From an uncultured Akkermansia sp. (GTDB lineage: Bacteria > Verrucomicrobiota > Verrucomicrobiia > Verrucomicrobiales > Akkermansiaceae), in contig CANRNS010000002.1 of NCBI GenBank assembly GCA_947632055.1, positions 1-64,000 on the forward strand: a stretch of 64,000 nucleotides of DNA, given 5' to 3'. The translations under genes were made by a program, and so were the position numbers. The notes beneath the pieces were generated by a model that saw only the letters and a list, made by a program, of their open reading frames with translations, was not told the DNA's origin and did not search any database. Below are positions 42,076-51,698 of the stretch, piece after piece (the first letter of the stretch is position 1; every line of letters begins with the position of its first letter).

Positions 42076-44129
42076 TGAACGAAAAATACGCACCAGTCAC
42101 GACATTCACGCCGATATCCACGATGATGAAACTCGCGTGTTTCATCTTCTTGTCCACACTACTTTCGGCATGTCGCGATCAATCCGCACTCCACGAAGGC
42201 CCTCTGCACACCGAGGAAGCAGCCACCCCACAGCACTGCGCCAAATGCCACCCCCACGAATATGAAGCTTGGACCGAAAGTGACCATGCATGGGCTGCAC
42301 GTCCTCCCTCACCCCTGTTGGACGCACCTGCCTTCCGGGCGCAGAAATTTTGTTCTCATGGAGACCAACTGACTTTCCTCAGTAAGCAGCCCGGGCACTT
42401 CCAGGTCCAGACGTCATGGCACGCCGACGCTTTGCCCGTAGTAGCTGCCGTAGGACGCAAACCACTCGTGCAATACCTCGTTCCTGGCAAACGAGGAGCA
42501 CTTCAGGTTCTCAGTAGCGCATGGGATCCGCAGCATCAAGTTTGGTTTGATGTATTTGCCGACGATGCACGTCTGCAGGCAGAGGGAAGAGCTCTGCGAC
42601 ACGTTGGTGATTGGGGACATACTACCGGACGCGGTATGACCTGGAACTCTCAATGCGCTGCCTGCCATATGACAGGCTATCGCAAACATTACAACCGTTC
42701 TACTGACACATACAGCTCAACCTACAAACAGATGGGGGTGACCTGCATCGCCTGTCACCCCGCCGCCGCGCCCGATCCCATCGATGGATGCACAGCCCGT
42801 CGAGACACCCGCACGCTCCCCCCTCGACTGGCGTCAGCCGTATGCGCCTCCTGCCACGCCCGCGCCGAAACCTTTGATGACAGCTTCTGCCCGGGCGACC
42901 TCTTCGAAGATCACTACCAACTTGAACTCCCGGTGGCACCGGGCGTCTTCTATGCAAACGGCATGCAGCGCGATGAAGTATTTTGTGAAACTGGCTTCCG
43001 ACTCAGTCGCATGGGCGCGGCCGGCGTTACCTGCATGGATTGTCACGACCCGCACACCGGGGAAACCTTGCTGCCATGGGAAGACAATTCATTGTGTCTG
43101 CGCTGCCACGCCATTCAAAAAGTGATCAATGGGAAAAAGGCTCCCTACTCTGCCGGAGCTCCGGAGGGAACTTGCGACCGTCAATCCATCGGCGGACGCT
43201 GCGTGGAATGTCATATGCCTGAATCCACATACATGGCTCGCGATCCGCGGCGCGACCACTCGCTCAACATACCCGACCCCCAGCTGAGCCTCGAAATCGG
43301 TACCCCGAATGCCTGCACAATGTGCCACCGCGATAAAAATGATGAGTGGGCGGCGCACGTGCTGGCTCGTGCCATCCCGCACCAATTGATGGAACAACGC
43401 CGTCCCCGCACCCGCGCCGTGCACGCAGCCATGATGGGTCAAGGCAAATCGGCAGACCTGCTGCGCGCTCTGCAACATGAGGATATACCAGCTTGGCGTG
43501 CCACCCTGCTGGAACATATGTCGCGATGCCCGCTCACGCCTGCCATCCAAGAGGCCGCGCAACGTGCTGCCACCGATGCGGATGCTCTGGTACGCGCAGC
43601 GGCAGCCGGCATACCGGGACCCCATGTCGTCGATTTACTGCACGACCCCGTTCGCTCGGTACGCCATGCGGCCGCTTGGCGTATGCTACAAAGTGCGCCG
43701 CAACTTTCTTCTGAATCTGCCTCATTAGACGAACTGCGAAATGCCGCAGAATTTCGTGCCGATCAGCCCGGCGGAACCATGCTGCTGGCGACTCTCGCCC
43801 AAGCTGCGGGAAATACCCACGAAGCCGAGATCCAATACCGCCGCGCTATCGAGCTGGACCCCTCCTCTCCTGTTCCCTACATGGATTACGCACTGCTTCT
43901 GGCACGCCAAAATCGCATGACCGACGCCTTGAAGCAGATGCTCACCTGCACCAAAACAGCGCCTCAAAATGCGGAAGCTCAATATCGACTCGCCCTGGTG
44001 CTCTCCGAGCTGGGCCTTTACCCGGCAGCTCTCACCTCCCTTGAACGTGCGTTGCAAGCCGACCCGCATCACGAAGCCGCCCAGGCTGCCAAGGAATCAC
44101 TTCTCCAATTCATGACAAACTCTCACTAA
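42075..44129 (+). CDS. Octaheme cytochrome c with C-terminal TPR repeats (lipoprotein-like)
   Basis: Eight CxxCH motifs (CAKCH, CAACH, CIACH, CASCH, CMDCH, CLRCH, CVECH, CTMCH); LSTLLSAC lipobox; TPR AEIQYRRAIELDPSSPVPYMDYALLLARQ. Confidence 0.85.
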   Translation: MNEKYAPVTTFTPISTMMKLACFIFLSTLLSACRDQSALHEGPLHTEEAATPQHCAKCHPHEYEAWTESDHAWAARPPSPLLDAPAFRAQKFCSHGDQLTFLSKQPGHFQVQTSWHADALPVVAAVGRKPLVQYLVPGKRGALQVLSSAWDPQHQVWFDVFADDARLQAEGRALRHVGDWGHTTGRGMTWNSQCAACHMTGYRKHYNRSTDTYSSTYKQMGVTCIACHPAAAPDPIDGCTARRDTRTLPPRLASAVCASCHARAETFDDSFCPGDLFEDHYQLELPVAPGVFYANGMQRDEVFCETGFRLSRMGAAGVTCMDCHDPHTGETLLPWEDNSLCLRCHAIQKVINGKKAPYSAGAPEGTCDRQSIGGRCVECHMPESTYMARDPRRDHSLNIPDPQLSLEIGTPNACTMCHRDKNDEWAAHVLARAIPHQLMEQRRPRTRAVHAAMMGQGKSADLLRALQHEDIPAWRATLLEHMSRCPLTPAIQEAAQRAATDADALVRAAAAGIPGPHVVDLLHDPVRSVRHAAAWRMLQSAPQLSSESASLDELRNAAEFRADQPGGTMLLATLAQAAGNTHEAEIQYRRAIELDPSSPVPYMDYALLLARQNRMTDALKQMLTCTKTAPQNAEAQYRLALVLSELGLYPAALTSLERALQADPHHEAAQAAKESLLQFMTNSH

Positions 44130-44132
44130 CTT

Positions 44133-44927
44133 ATGCCACCGGCATCATCCCCTAACCTGACCATCCTCATCGTTATCCTCTGCCTTTTGGCGGCTATCTT
44201 GATATTCTCCATGCTCAAGGGAGTCATTAAGATGCTCTTACTGGCCATTGCTGCAATTTCTGCCATTGCTGCGTGGATCTTTATCCAGAAGAATGGATTT
44301 ACTCTTATCTCGCTTTTCATCAATTCACCTCAACCGTGGATGGTGCAAGCGCTCGCCTGGCTAACTGCCGTTTTTATCTTTTCTGTCTTCTTTCACGGCA
44401 TGAATTGGTTCTCTCAACTTTTCTCATGGCACAGAGGGGGCGCCTCCACCGGAGGCATCCTCACTACAATACTCATGTGCGCACTCATGCTCTGGCTTGC
44501 TACAATCGGTATCTCGTACTACGGAGATGTGTCGCTCATCAGCTATTACCACAGCCGAGCCTCCGCCGATTCGCCCCGCTCACTCCCGTGGTCTACGCGT
44601 TTGCGCAATGCCCTTTCATCTTCCCCCGCCACTTCTTGGATTCTGCGTTTTAACCCGATGGATGACCCCGCGCAAACTAAGCTGGCCTGCCTGGTAGCTT
44701 ACGGTTGCACACTTTCGGAAACGCAAATGGAGCAATTCTATCATACATGTTTAGAGCATTCGGGCATTCCTCATCCCTCGCGCTTTCTGGACCTTTTCCG
44801 CGACCAAGGTCTGCGTACTCTCGTACGCGAAAAGCGTTTTGTGAACCTGTTGGAAAATTCCCATCTCAAAACTTTCCTCCAATTTCAGAACACACAAAAT
44901 TTCCTTGAAAAATTGCAACTGAATTGA
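44133..44927 (+). CDS. Polytopic membrane protein, CvpA-like
   Basis: Multiple N-terminal TM helices, soluble C-terminus. Confidence 0.45.
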   Translation: MPPASSPNLTILIVILCLLAAILIFSMLKGVIKMLLLAIAAISAIAAWIFIQKNGFTLISLFINSPQPWMVQALAWLTAVFIFSVFFHGMNWFSQLFSWHRGGASTGGILTTILMCALMLWLATIGISYYGDVSLISYYHSRASADSPRSLPWSTRLRNALSSSPATSWILRFNPMDDPAQTKLACLVAYGCTLSETQMEQFYHTCLEHSGIPHPSRFLDLFRDQGLRTLVREKRFVNLLENSHLKTFLQFQNTQNFLEKLQLN

Positions 44928-45047
44928 TAACTGTTCCGGTGCAAAAAAATTGTTCTGTAACAGCCTCTTTTGCCTTGTGGAATACCGGGACGTCATGCTA
45001 GAATGTCGGACGGCCTGCCCGCTCGCCCCTACCGCGTATCCGTACCA

Positions 45048-46118
45048 ATGAAAGCAACGCTGCTTCGAGATCTGCTTCTGCTACTGGCTCTCGCTATAGC
45101 GCCAGCAGAAAAGCTGTACGCAAACCCCGGTAAGTGGGATGTTTATTCTGTACGGGGGATCGACTATGTGCGACTAGACGATGTATGGCGCTTTTACGGT
45201 TTCGCCAAACGAACCGGACGCCCCGGCTACGTCTCCTATGGCGCCGGAGATCGTACTGTTTCCCTGCGCCCATCCAAACAAGACTTTTACGTCAACAATT
45301 ACCGCTACATTCTCTCCTACCCTGTGATTTCAGAGGGTGGTACCCTTCTCATCTCAACTATTGATATGAGTAAGCTGGTGGATCCGGTGCTGCGCCCTCG
45401 CCTCACGGATTCCGGAAAAATCACGACAGTTGTGCTTGATCCCGGGCATGGCGGACATGACTCTGGCGCCGTAAGTCCATACGCACGCGAAAAAGATTGC
45501 AACCTGGCGCTTGGGCTGAAGGTGCGACGCAAACTGGAATCTGCCGGATTCAAGGTCGTGATGACGCGTGATAAAGATTTTTTCCTGACGCTTGGGGAGC
45601 GCGTAGCAATTGCCAACCGTACGCCAAATTGCATTTTTGTGAGTCTGCACCATAACTCCGGAAGCAGATCTGCTTCCGGCATCGAAACCTTTACGCTGGC
45701 ACCGCATGGCACCACCTCCCCATTCGCCCGTACCCGCCGCACGGAAGATCTGGCTGGCAACCACCAAGATAGCGAAAATATCGCCCTGGCCACCGCCGTA
45801 CACAGCCACTCCATCAAGAAAACAGGCGCCATTGATCGCGGTATTCAGCGCGCCCGTTTCTCAGTGCTTTGCACAATCAAGCGGCCCGCCATCCTTTTTG
45901 AAGGCGGCTTCGTGACTAACCCTCAAGAAGGTTCAAAAATTAGTTCTGACCGTTATCAGGACATGCTTGCCCAATGCATCTGCGATGGTATTATGCGCTA
46001 CACATACAATATCCACAACCGTCCCGTCATGCGACAACGAAGCGGCAGGGGCTCTGTACGCGTCGGCTCCATGCATTCCGGTTCTATTCCGCGCGCAAGC
46101 ACCTCTCCATCCCGCTAA
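45048..46118 (+). CDS. N-acetylmuramoyl-L-alanine amidase (Amidase_3)
   Basis: VVLDPGHGGHDSGA; VSLHHN; AILFEGGFVTNP. Confidence 0.9.
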   Translation: MKATLLRDLLLLLALAIAPAEKLYANPGKWDVYSVRGIDYVRLDDVWRFYGFAKRTGRPGYVSYGAGDRTVSLRPSKQDFYVNNYRYILSYPVISEGGTLLISTIDMSKLVDPVLRPRLTDSGKITTVVLDPGHGGHDSGAVSPYAREKDCNLALGLKVRRKLESAGFKVVMTRDKDFFLTLGERVAIANRTPNCIFVSLHHNSGSRSASGIETFTLAPHGTTSPFARTRRTEDLAGNHQDSENIALATAVHSHSIKKTGAIDRGIQRARFSVLCTIKRPAILFEGGFVTNPQEGSKISSDRYQDMLAQCICDGIMRYTYNIHNRPVMRQRSGRGSVRVGSMHSGSIPRASTSPSR

Positions 46119-46132
46119 TACTTTCCAGACCC

Positions 46133-47251
46133 ATGCTCTCGTTGACTCATCATTGCTATCATGCGCTTCCCAGCCTGTTGATCGTATTTGTGGGGATGGC
46201 ACGCTGTTTTGCTGCAACAGATGATCCCACTTCATGGACTCCCGCAGAAGGTCCGGCGGGCATTACCTACCAAACTGTGGACGAGCTGCGCAGTTTTTAT
46301 AAGCTGGCGGATTCTCCTCGCGTTTCCCGCAAGGGAGCTTACGGCCTGCTCCACGATACCACCAGCATAGAACTTGGTCCCGGCCCGCGCACACTGCGCA
46401 TCAACGGCGTGGACATTACACTCGAACGTCCGCTCATGCGCGACACTGCGGGCAGACTTCTCATATCGCGCGATGATTGGGTGTACTGGATTGATCCCAT
46501 TTTGCGACCAACATATATCGCTGGCAGAGACAAGATTGAAACCGTCATCATCGATGCATCCCATGGCGGACATGACAAAGGAGTCGCCTGCGCGGCGAGC
46601 CAGGAATCTCAAGTGGTGTTGCAGGTAGCTCTTGCTCTGCAAAAGGAGCTGGAGAGTGCAGGTATGCGCTGCTTTCTTACACGAAGTGGAGATTATTTTC
46701 TCTCTGACCGCCAAAGGGTGGATCAATCAAACGCCCTGTCTAAGGCAATTTTTGTGAGTTTACATCTCAATCAATCTCGCGCAGAAGCCAAAGGCCCCGC
46801 CGTCTACATCCCGACTCCCGTTGCCCATGCCGATGCCTCACAGTCGGCTCACGCCTTCACGTTCCAAAGCGCTGCGCTAGCCTATGCGGTGCAGTATATG
46901 TTGAGCGCGGAGACGCATTTGCCCGGCACCGGCTGTCACCATGTCCATTACAGCCTGCTCAACTCACTCCACATGCCATCGGTTTTGGTGTGTCTGGGAT
47001 ACGCCAGCAACCCTCAGGAAGCAGCGGCGCTCACCAGCAATGCATACCAAGCCCGGCTCACCGCTGCTCTGGCTCGCGGTATATTGAACTACGCACGCGC
47101 TACTTCCCCCGATGCAACCATCCCAGTGGTGGTTGCTCCTCCGCCTCGCCCGAAGGCACGAACGCGCAAGGAGCCTGCGGAACCACCACCCGCTCAATCA
47201 AAAAACCGCAGCAAACCCCGCACAGGTCGGCAAAGTCGCGCACGCCGGTAG
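46133..47251 (+). CDS. Amidase_3 paralog, predicted catalytically altered
   Basis: VIIDASHGGHDKGV; VSLHLN; catalytic-Glu position reads VLVCLGYASNP. Confidence 0.8.
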   Translation: MLSLTHHCYHALPSLLIVFVGMARCFAATDDPTSWTPAEGPAGITYQTVDELRSFYKLADSPRVSRKGAYGLLHDTTSIELGPGPRTLRINGVDITLERPLMRDTAGRLLISRDDWVYWIDPILRPTYIAGRDKIETVIIDASHGGHDKGVACAASQESQVVLQVALALQKELESAGMRCFLTRSGDYFLSDRQRVDQSNALSKAIFVSLHLNQSRAEAKGPAVYIPTPVAHADASQSAHAFTFQSAALAYAVQYMLSAETHLPGTGCHHVHYSLLNSLHMPSVLVCLGYASNPQEAAALTSNAYQARLTAALARGILNYARATSPDATIPVVVAPPPRPKARTRKEPAEPPPAQSKNRSKPRTGRQSRARR

Positions 47252-47268
47252 CCCCTTAATCTATCCGC

Positions 47269-48447
47269 TCACGCGCGACGCAGCAACTCAAGTCTGGCGG
47301 GATCAAGCTGTTCCCACGGGAGTTCAGGTTTCGTAAAATGCCCGTAATTGGTGGAAAGCCTGAACACAGGTCGACGTAATCCCAGCGCGGCCTCCATGTC
47401 TGCCGGTTTGAAAGAGAATACAGAACGCACGCGTCGGATGATCTCTTCCTCCTCGATCGTAGAGCTGCCAAAGGTATCAACATCAATCATGATGGATACG
47501 GGATCAGCCTTGCCAATGGCATACGCCACTTGCAACTCACAACGTCGCGCCAACCCAGCCGCTACCACGTGCTTGGCAACCCAACGACACATGTAGGCCC
47601 CAGAACGATCAACTTTGCTACAATCTTTTCCAGAAAATGCTCCGCCGCCATGACGTCCCATTCCCCCGTAAGTATCCACGATGATTTTACGTCCGGTAAG
47701 TCCGGAGTCGCCATGCGGCCCTCCGATGACAAAACGCCCCGTTGGATTGATGAAGTACTGCGTGTCCGCACGCAACAATTCTCCGGGTAAAACTCGCTTC
47801 ACAAGCGCAGTGCAGTAGTCACGTATTTCCGACAGACTCACCTGCTCACTATGCTGAGTGCTCAACACCACATTCATGATGCGTTCCGGTTGCCCATTCT
47901 TATCATACACCACAGCCACCTGGCTCTTGCTGTCCGGGCGCAGCCAGTCTACTTCACCAGCGTGGCGCGAGCGAGCGAGTTCGCGCATGATACGGTGAGC
48001 ATACATCACTGGAGCAGGCATCATCTCCGGCGTTTCATCGGTTGCATAGCCAAACATGATGCCCTGGTCCCCTGCTCCCTGTTCACTTCCTTCCTTCCCC
48101 TCAGCGGCACGCGCATCCACACCCTGCGCAATATCCGGGCTCTGCTCAGAGAGGAAATTGAGCACCTGCACGCCATCCGCGTAAAACACATCATCATCAG
48201 CCACTGTTCGGTACCCAATCTCCCGTATGGTGTCGCGCACTATTCCCTCATAATTGAGTTTTGCTCGACTGCTTATTTCCCCGGCGAGGACTACATGATT
48301 GTCCTTCACAAGCGTTTCGCACGCCACACGACTATGAGGGTCTTGTTCCAGGCATGCATCCAATATGGAGTCAGAAATCAAATCAGCTATCTTATCGGGA
48401 TGCCCTTCTCCGACGGATTCCGATGTAAATAAATGCGGTATATTCAT
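47269..48447 (-). CDS. metK: S-adenosylmethionine synthetase
   Basis: [49 protein letters not shown]. Confidence 0.98.
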   Translation of the reverse strand: MNIPHLFTSESVGEGHPDKIADLISDSILDACLEQDPHSRVACETLVKDNHVVLAGEISSRAKLNYEGIVRDTIREIGYRTVADDDVFYADGVQVLNFLSEQSPDIAQGVDARAAEGKEGSEQGAGDQGIMFGYATDETPEMMPAPVMYAHRIMRELARSRHAGEVDWLRPDSKSQVAVVYDKNGQPERIMNVVLSTQHSEQVSLSEIRDYCTALVKRVLPGELLRADTQYFINPTGRFVIGGPHGDSGLTGRKIIVDTYGGMGRHGGGAFSGKDCSKVDRSGAYMCRWVAKHVVAAGLARRCELQVAYAIGKADPVSIMIDVDTFGSSTIEEEEIIRRVRSVFSFKPADMEAALGLRRPVFRLSTNYGHFTKPELPWEQLDPARLELLRRA

Positions 48448-48593
48448 GACTTTCGATGGTTACAAATCTATCTGTTTTTTCTACTCAACGCACCGCTTTC
48501 TGCGCTTCTCTCGCATTTACTTTTGTCAAAAACTCCCCATGGGCGCCGCACTCTCGTGCTCATGGATAACAGCTACTCCGAACCTTTGCATGC

Positions 48594-49199
48594 TTACTTC
48601 TCCGGCCAGCCCACAGTCTGGTGCGCTATCACGCGTTCTCCACCTGTCAAACCAAGTTTGGCCGTCAGAGCGTCAGCATCTATCAACCCGCGAATGACAG
48701 TTCCCAATCCCTTGGATGCGGCATACAAGTACACATTCTGGTAAGCTGAGCCCACGTGGCAGCGCCCCCATTTGTCATCTTTGGCAACGTAGAGTAAATG
48801 AACCGGCGCATCGTTGACAAACTCCTGCGTGGCGGTAAGGGGTATCAAGTTCTCTCCATTCACCTTCTCCAAGCTATTCTTGGGACCATCGTAATACCAC
48901 GTGCCTGTCGGAGTAAGCAGATAGAGTTTCATGTTCTGCTGATTCCTGGCCGTGGGAATAGTGCGCTTGCCCTGCGTGTTGACACCCCATGCCACCCATA
49001 ACAACTCACTCAACGTCTGGTCATCCACTGGCTTTTTTGCATCGTACAGCCTCCCGGACGCACGAGTGTTAATGGCCTGCATAACGGGCATCCCTCCCGT
49101 CATGACCGGCTTGGGCAACTGCTTCTGCTCGCCCCCCCATACCTGGCTGCCGATCAATGCTACGCAGCTCGTCAACGCGACTTCTTGAATTGTATTCAT
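48594..49199 (-). CDS. Exported SagB-type nitroreductase-family protein
   Basis: AINTRASGRLYDAKKPVDDQTLSELLWVAWGVN; N-terminal hydrophobic segment. Confidence 0.8.
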   Translation of the reverse strand: MNTIQEVALTSCVALIGSQVWGGEQKQLPKPVMTGGMPVMQAINTRASGRLYDAKKPVDDQTLSELLWVAWGVNTQGKRTIPTARNQQNMKLYLLTPTGTWYYDGPKNSLEKVNGENLIPLTATQEFVNDAPVHLLYVAKDDKWGRCHVGSAYQNVYLYAASKGLGTVIRGLIDADALTAKLGLTGGERVIAHQTVGWPEK

Positions 49200-49205
49200 G
49201 CCCCG

Positions 49206-49247
49206 AGTGTACCACGTCGCGCTTCGTCGTGTCAAGCGCACTTGACA
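49206..49247. promoter_or_regulatory. Head-to-head divergent promoters: minus TTGACA(49235-49230)-18-TACACT; plus TTGACA(49242-49247)-17-TAGGAT(49265-49270)
   Basis: Consensus hexamers, each -10 six nt from its ATG. Confidence 0.75.
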
Positions 49248-49276
49248 AATGGGCTGGCCGTGAGTAGGATAAGCGC

Positions 49277-49747
49277 ATGCAACTCAACCAAGCTGTACTC
49301 GACAAGAAAGGTTTGCAAATTCCAGAGGCACCCGCGCCGGTAGGTTCTTATGTCCAATGCGTACGCACAGGCAACCTGCTGCATCTCTCCGGTGGAATTT
49401 CTGTTACCCCTCAATTTTCCTGCTACGGCAAACTGGGCGGTGATCTCTCGGTGGAACAGGGTCAGCGGGCCGCAGCTGCAGCTCTCCTGAACCGGCTCGC
49501 CGTCATCCAGGCAGAGCTAGGCAGTTTTGCGCCGCTGCGCCGTTTTGTTGCGGTCAACGGCTTTGTGAATTGCACACCTGACTTTACTGACCAGGCAAAA
49601 GTACTCAATGGCGCCTCTGATCTGCTGGTAGAGCTTTTCGGGCCTCAGGCCGCTCACTCACGCTCTGCCGTGGGAGTGGCCAGTCTACCTCTTGGCGTTG
49701 CCGTGGAGATTAATATGATTGTCGAGTTTGACCCGGCCCAACTCTGA
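49277..49747 (+). CDS. RidA/YjgF/UK114 family protein
   Basis: YVQCVRTGNLLHLSGGISV; RFVAVNGFVNCTPDF; HSRSAVGVASLPLGVAVEI. Confidence 0.9.
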   Translation: MQLNQAVLDKKGLQIPEAPAPVGSYVQCVRTGNLLHLSGGISVTPQFSCYGKLGGDLSVEQGQRAAAAALLNRLAVIQAELGSFAPLRRFVAVNGFVNCTPDFTDQAKVLNGASDLLVELFGPQAAHSRSAVGVASLPLGVAVEINMIVEFDPAQL

Positions 49748-49754
49748 TTGCTCC

Positions 49755-50288
49755 ATGGCAACGGTAGTCCTAGGCATCTGCGGATCTATCGCCGCGTACA
49801 AAGCGGCGGACGTGGCGTCTCGCCTCACTAAAACTGGGCACCAAGTGCATTGCGTATGCACCCCGAACGCCTTGCGTTTTGTCTCACCACTCACGCTCAT
49901 GACTCTTTCACGTCACCCGGTCGTTTCCAGCTTCGAGGATGAAAGCACTGACTGGGTACCAACTCATATTGCGTTGGCTCGCGAAGCGGATGTGTTGGCC
50001 GTTGTGCCGGCCAGCGCCCACTCCATGGCCTGCTTTGCGCATGGATTGGCTCCGAACGTACTTACTTCCCTCTATTTGGCCAACAGGGCTCCCGTGCTCA
50101 TCTTTCCCGCGATGAACTCATTCATGTGGGATCATCCCGCCACCCAACAAAACGTACAAACTCTGCTCAAGCGAGGGGATCGTATCATTGGACCGGCTGA
50201 GGATGGCGAACTCGCCTGCGGCTCTTGCGGGAAAGGACGACTTGTGGATGTGGATGTCATTGTCTCGCATATCCTGCAAGTTCTATAA
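49755..50288 (+). CDS. CoaC-type flavoprotein (phosphopantothenoylcysteine decarboxylase-like)
   Basis: VVLGICGSIAAYKAADVASRL; HIALAREADVLAVVPASAHS; PAMNSFMWDHPATQQN. Confidence 0.85.
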   Translation: MATVVLGICGSIAAYKAADVASRLTKTGHQVHCVCTPNALRFVSPLTLMTLSRHPVVSSFEDESTDWVPTHIALAREADVLAVVPASAHSMACFAHGLAPNVLTSLYLANRAPVLIFPAMNSFMWDHPATQQNVQTLLKRGDRIIGPAEDGELACGSCGKGRLVDVDVIVSHILQVL

Positions 50289-50478
50289 CAAATGTGGGTA
50301 TAGTGGCCCGCTCCGCTCGCCGACAATCGCATTTCTTCTGTGCTGCATCCAAACTTTTCCCGCCTGATCTCTTCTTCCAGAACAGATCCCATGTGAAAAA
50401 ACAAACGCGAATTTATGACAGCCCAGTCGGGATTTCTTCCTTTACAATTGCCGGGTAATTTGGTAGAAATAGCGCGTT

Positions 50479-51660
50479 ATGGATTTGGAGCAACGCAGCA
50501 TTACCGCAAACTCTCTTCTGCCGCATTTTGAGCGCTATTTCGGTCATAGACCCTCCGTCATCGCAGCCGCCCCCGGGCGCGTGAACCTCATCGGTGAGCA
50601 TACCGACTACAATAACGGTTTCGTCCTTCCCATGGCTCTGGAAATGATCAACGCCGTCTCTGTGGCTCCTTCTCCCACGGGCAAGCACAGGTGGGTAGGC
50701 TCCTTGGGCGATTCAATCATCCAACTCGATCCGGAGGAAGCTGCCCAGCCCGGGGACCCATTCTGGAGCAACTACGTGCGCGGCGTCATTTGCATGCTTG
50801 AACGGCGCGGGGTGAAGGTGCAGCCGGTAGATATGCTGGTAGACTCCAATGTGCCACGCGGAGGCGGTCTGTCTTCTTCCGCCGCTTTTGAGGTCTCGGT
50901 TTGCACGGCTTTAGCAGCTCTCTGCGGAGCTGATGTGCCGCCCACTGAGCGCGCTCTGATCGGTCAACTCACGGAGCATGAGTTCGTGAATGTCCCATGC
51001 GGCATTATGGATCAATTCATCTCAGCCAACGGGAAAAAAGACCATGCTCTCATGCTGGATTGCAAAGACCTGAGCTATCGCTACATCCCCATGACCGATC
51101 CCAGCGTCAGTGTGCTTGTCATTGATTCTGCTGTCAAGCACTCCCTTGCAGATGGAGGCTATGCCGCCCGCCGCAAGAACTGTGAGGACGCCTGCGGAGT
51201 TCTCGGCGTGCAATCCCTGCGCGAGGCTACGCTCGAAATGCTTGAACAGCACAAAAACAGCCTCGGTGACCTCTGCTACCGCCGAGCACGCCACGTTGTA
51301 GCGGAAAACTTGCGCGTATCAGCTTTTGCGAATGCTGTCCAGCGCGGAGATTGGGAAACGGCCGGCATTGCCATGCGCGGGTCGCATGCCTCCCTGCGCG
51401 ATGACTTTGAGGTCTCCTGCGCCGAGGTTGACACCTTGGTGGGTCTCAGTTACACGATTCCCTCTGCTGAGTCTGTGTACGGTGCGCGCATGACTGGCGG
51501 CGGCTTCGGAGGTTGCATTGTGGCGCTTGTGAAGAGCAATGCAGTGGAACAAGTAGCGCACGAGATGCTTGAGGGCTACCGGGAAGCTCTCGGCATTGAA
51601 ACAACCTACATTGTCACCCGTCCCGGCCAAGGCGCGCACCTCCTATTCCAGGAAAAATAA
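50479..51660 (+). CDS. galK: Galactokinase
   Basis: APGRVNLIGEHTDYNNGFVLPMAL; GGGLSSSAAFEVS; MTGGGFGGCIVALV. Confidence 0.95.
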   Translation: MDLEQRSITANSLLPHFERYFGHRPSVIAAAPGRVNLIGEHTDYNNGFVLPMALEMINAVSVAPSPTGKHRWVGSLGDSIIQLDPEEAAQPGDPFWSNYVRGVICMLERRGVKVQPVDMLVDSNVPRGGGLSSSAAFEVSVCTALAALCGADVPPTERALIGQLTEHEFVNVPCGIMDQFISANGKKDHALMLDCKDLSYRYIPMTDPSVSVLVIDSAVKHSLADGGYAARRKNCEDACGVLGVQSLREATLEMLEQHKNSLGDLCYRRARHVVAENLRVSAFANAVQRGDWETAGIAMRGSHASLRDDFEVSCAEVDTLVGLSYTIPSAESVYGARMTGGGFGGCIVALVKSNAVEQVAHEMLEGYREALGIETTYIVTRPGQGAHLLFQEK

Positions 51661-51698
51661 CTCTTACCCATTTCATTCAACTTCTCCTCAATTTACCT

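Noticed and set aside
48448-48560. Possible SAM riboswitch upstream of metK
   Set aside because: No recognisable SAM-riboswitch core or terminator/anti-terminator arrangement by eye.
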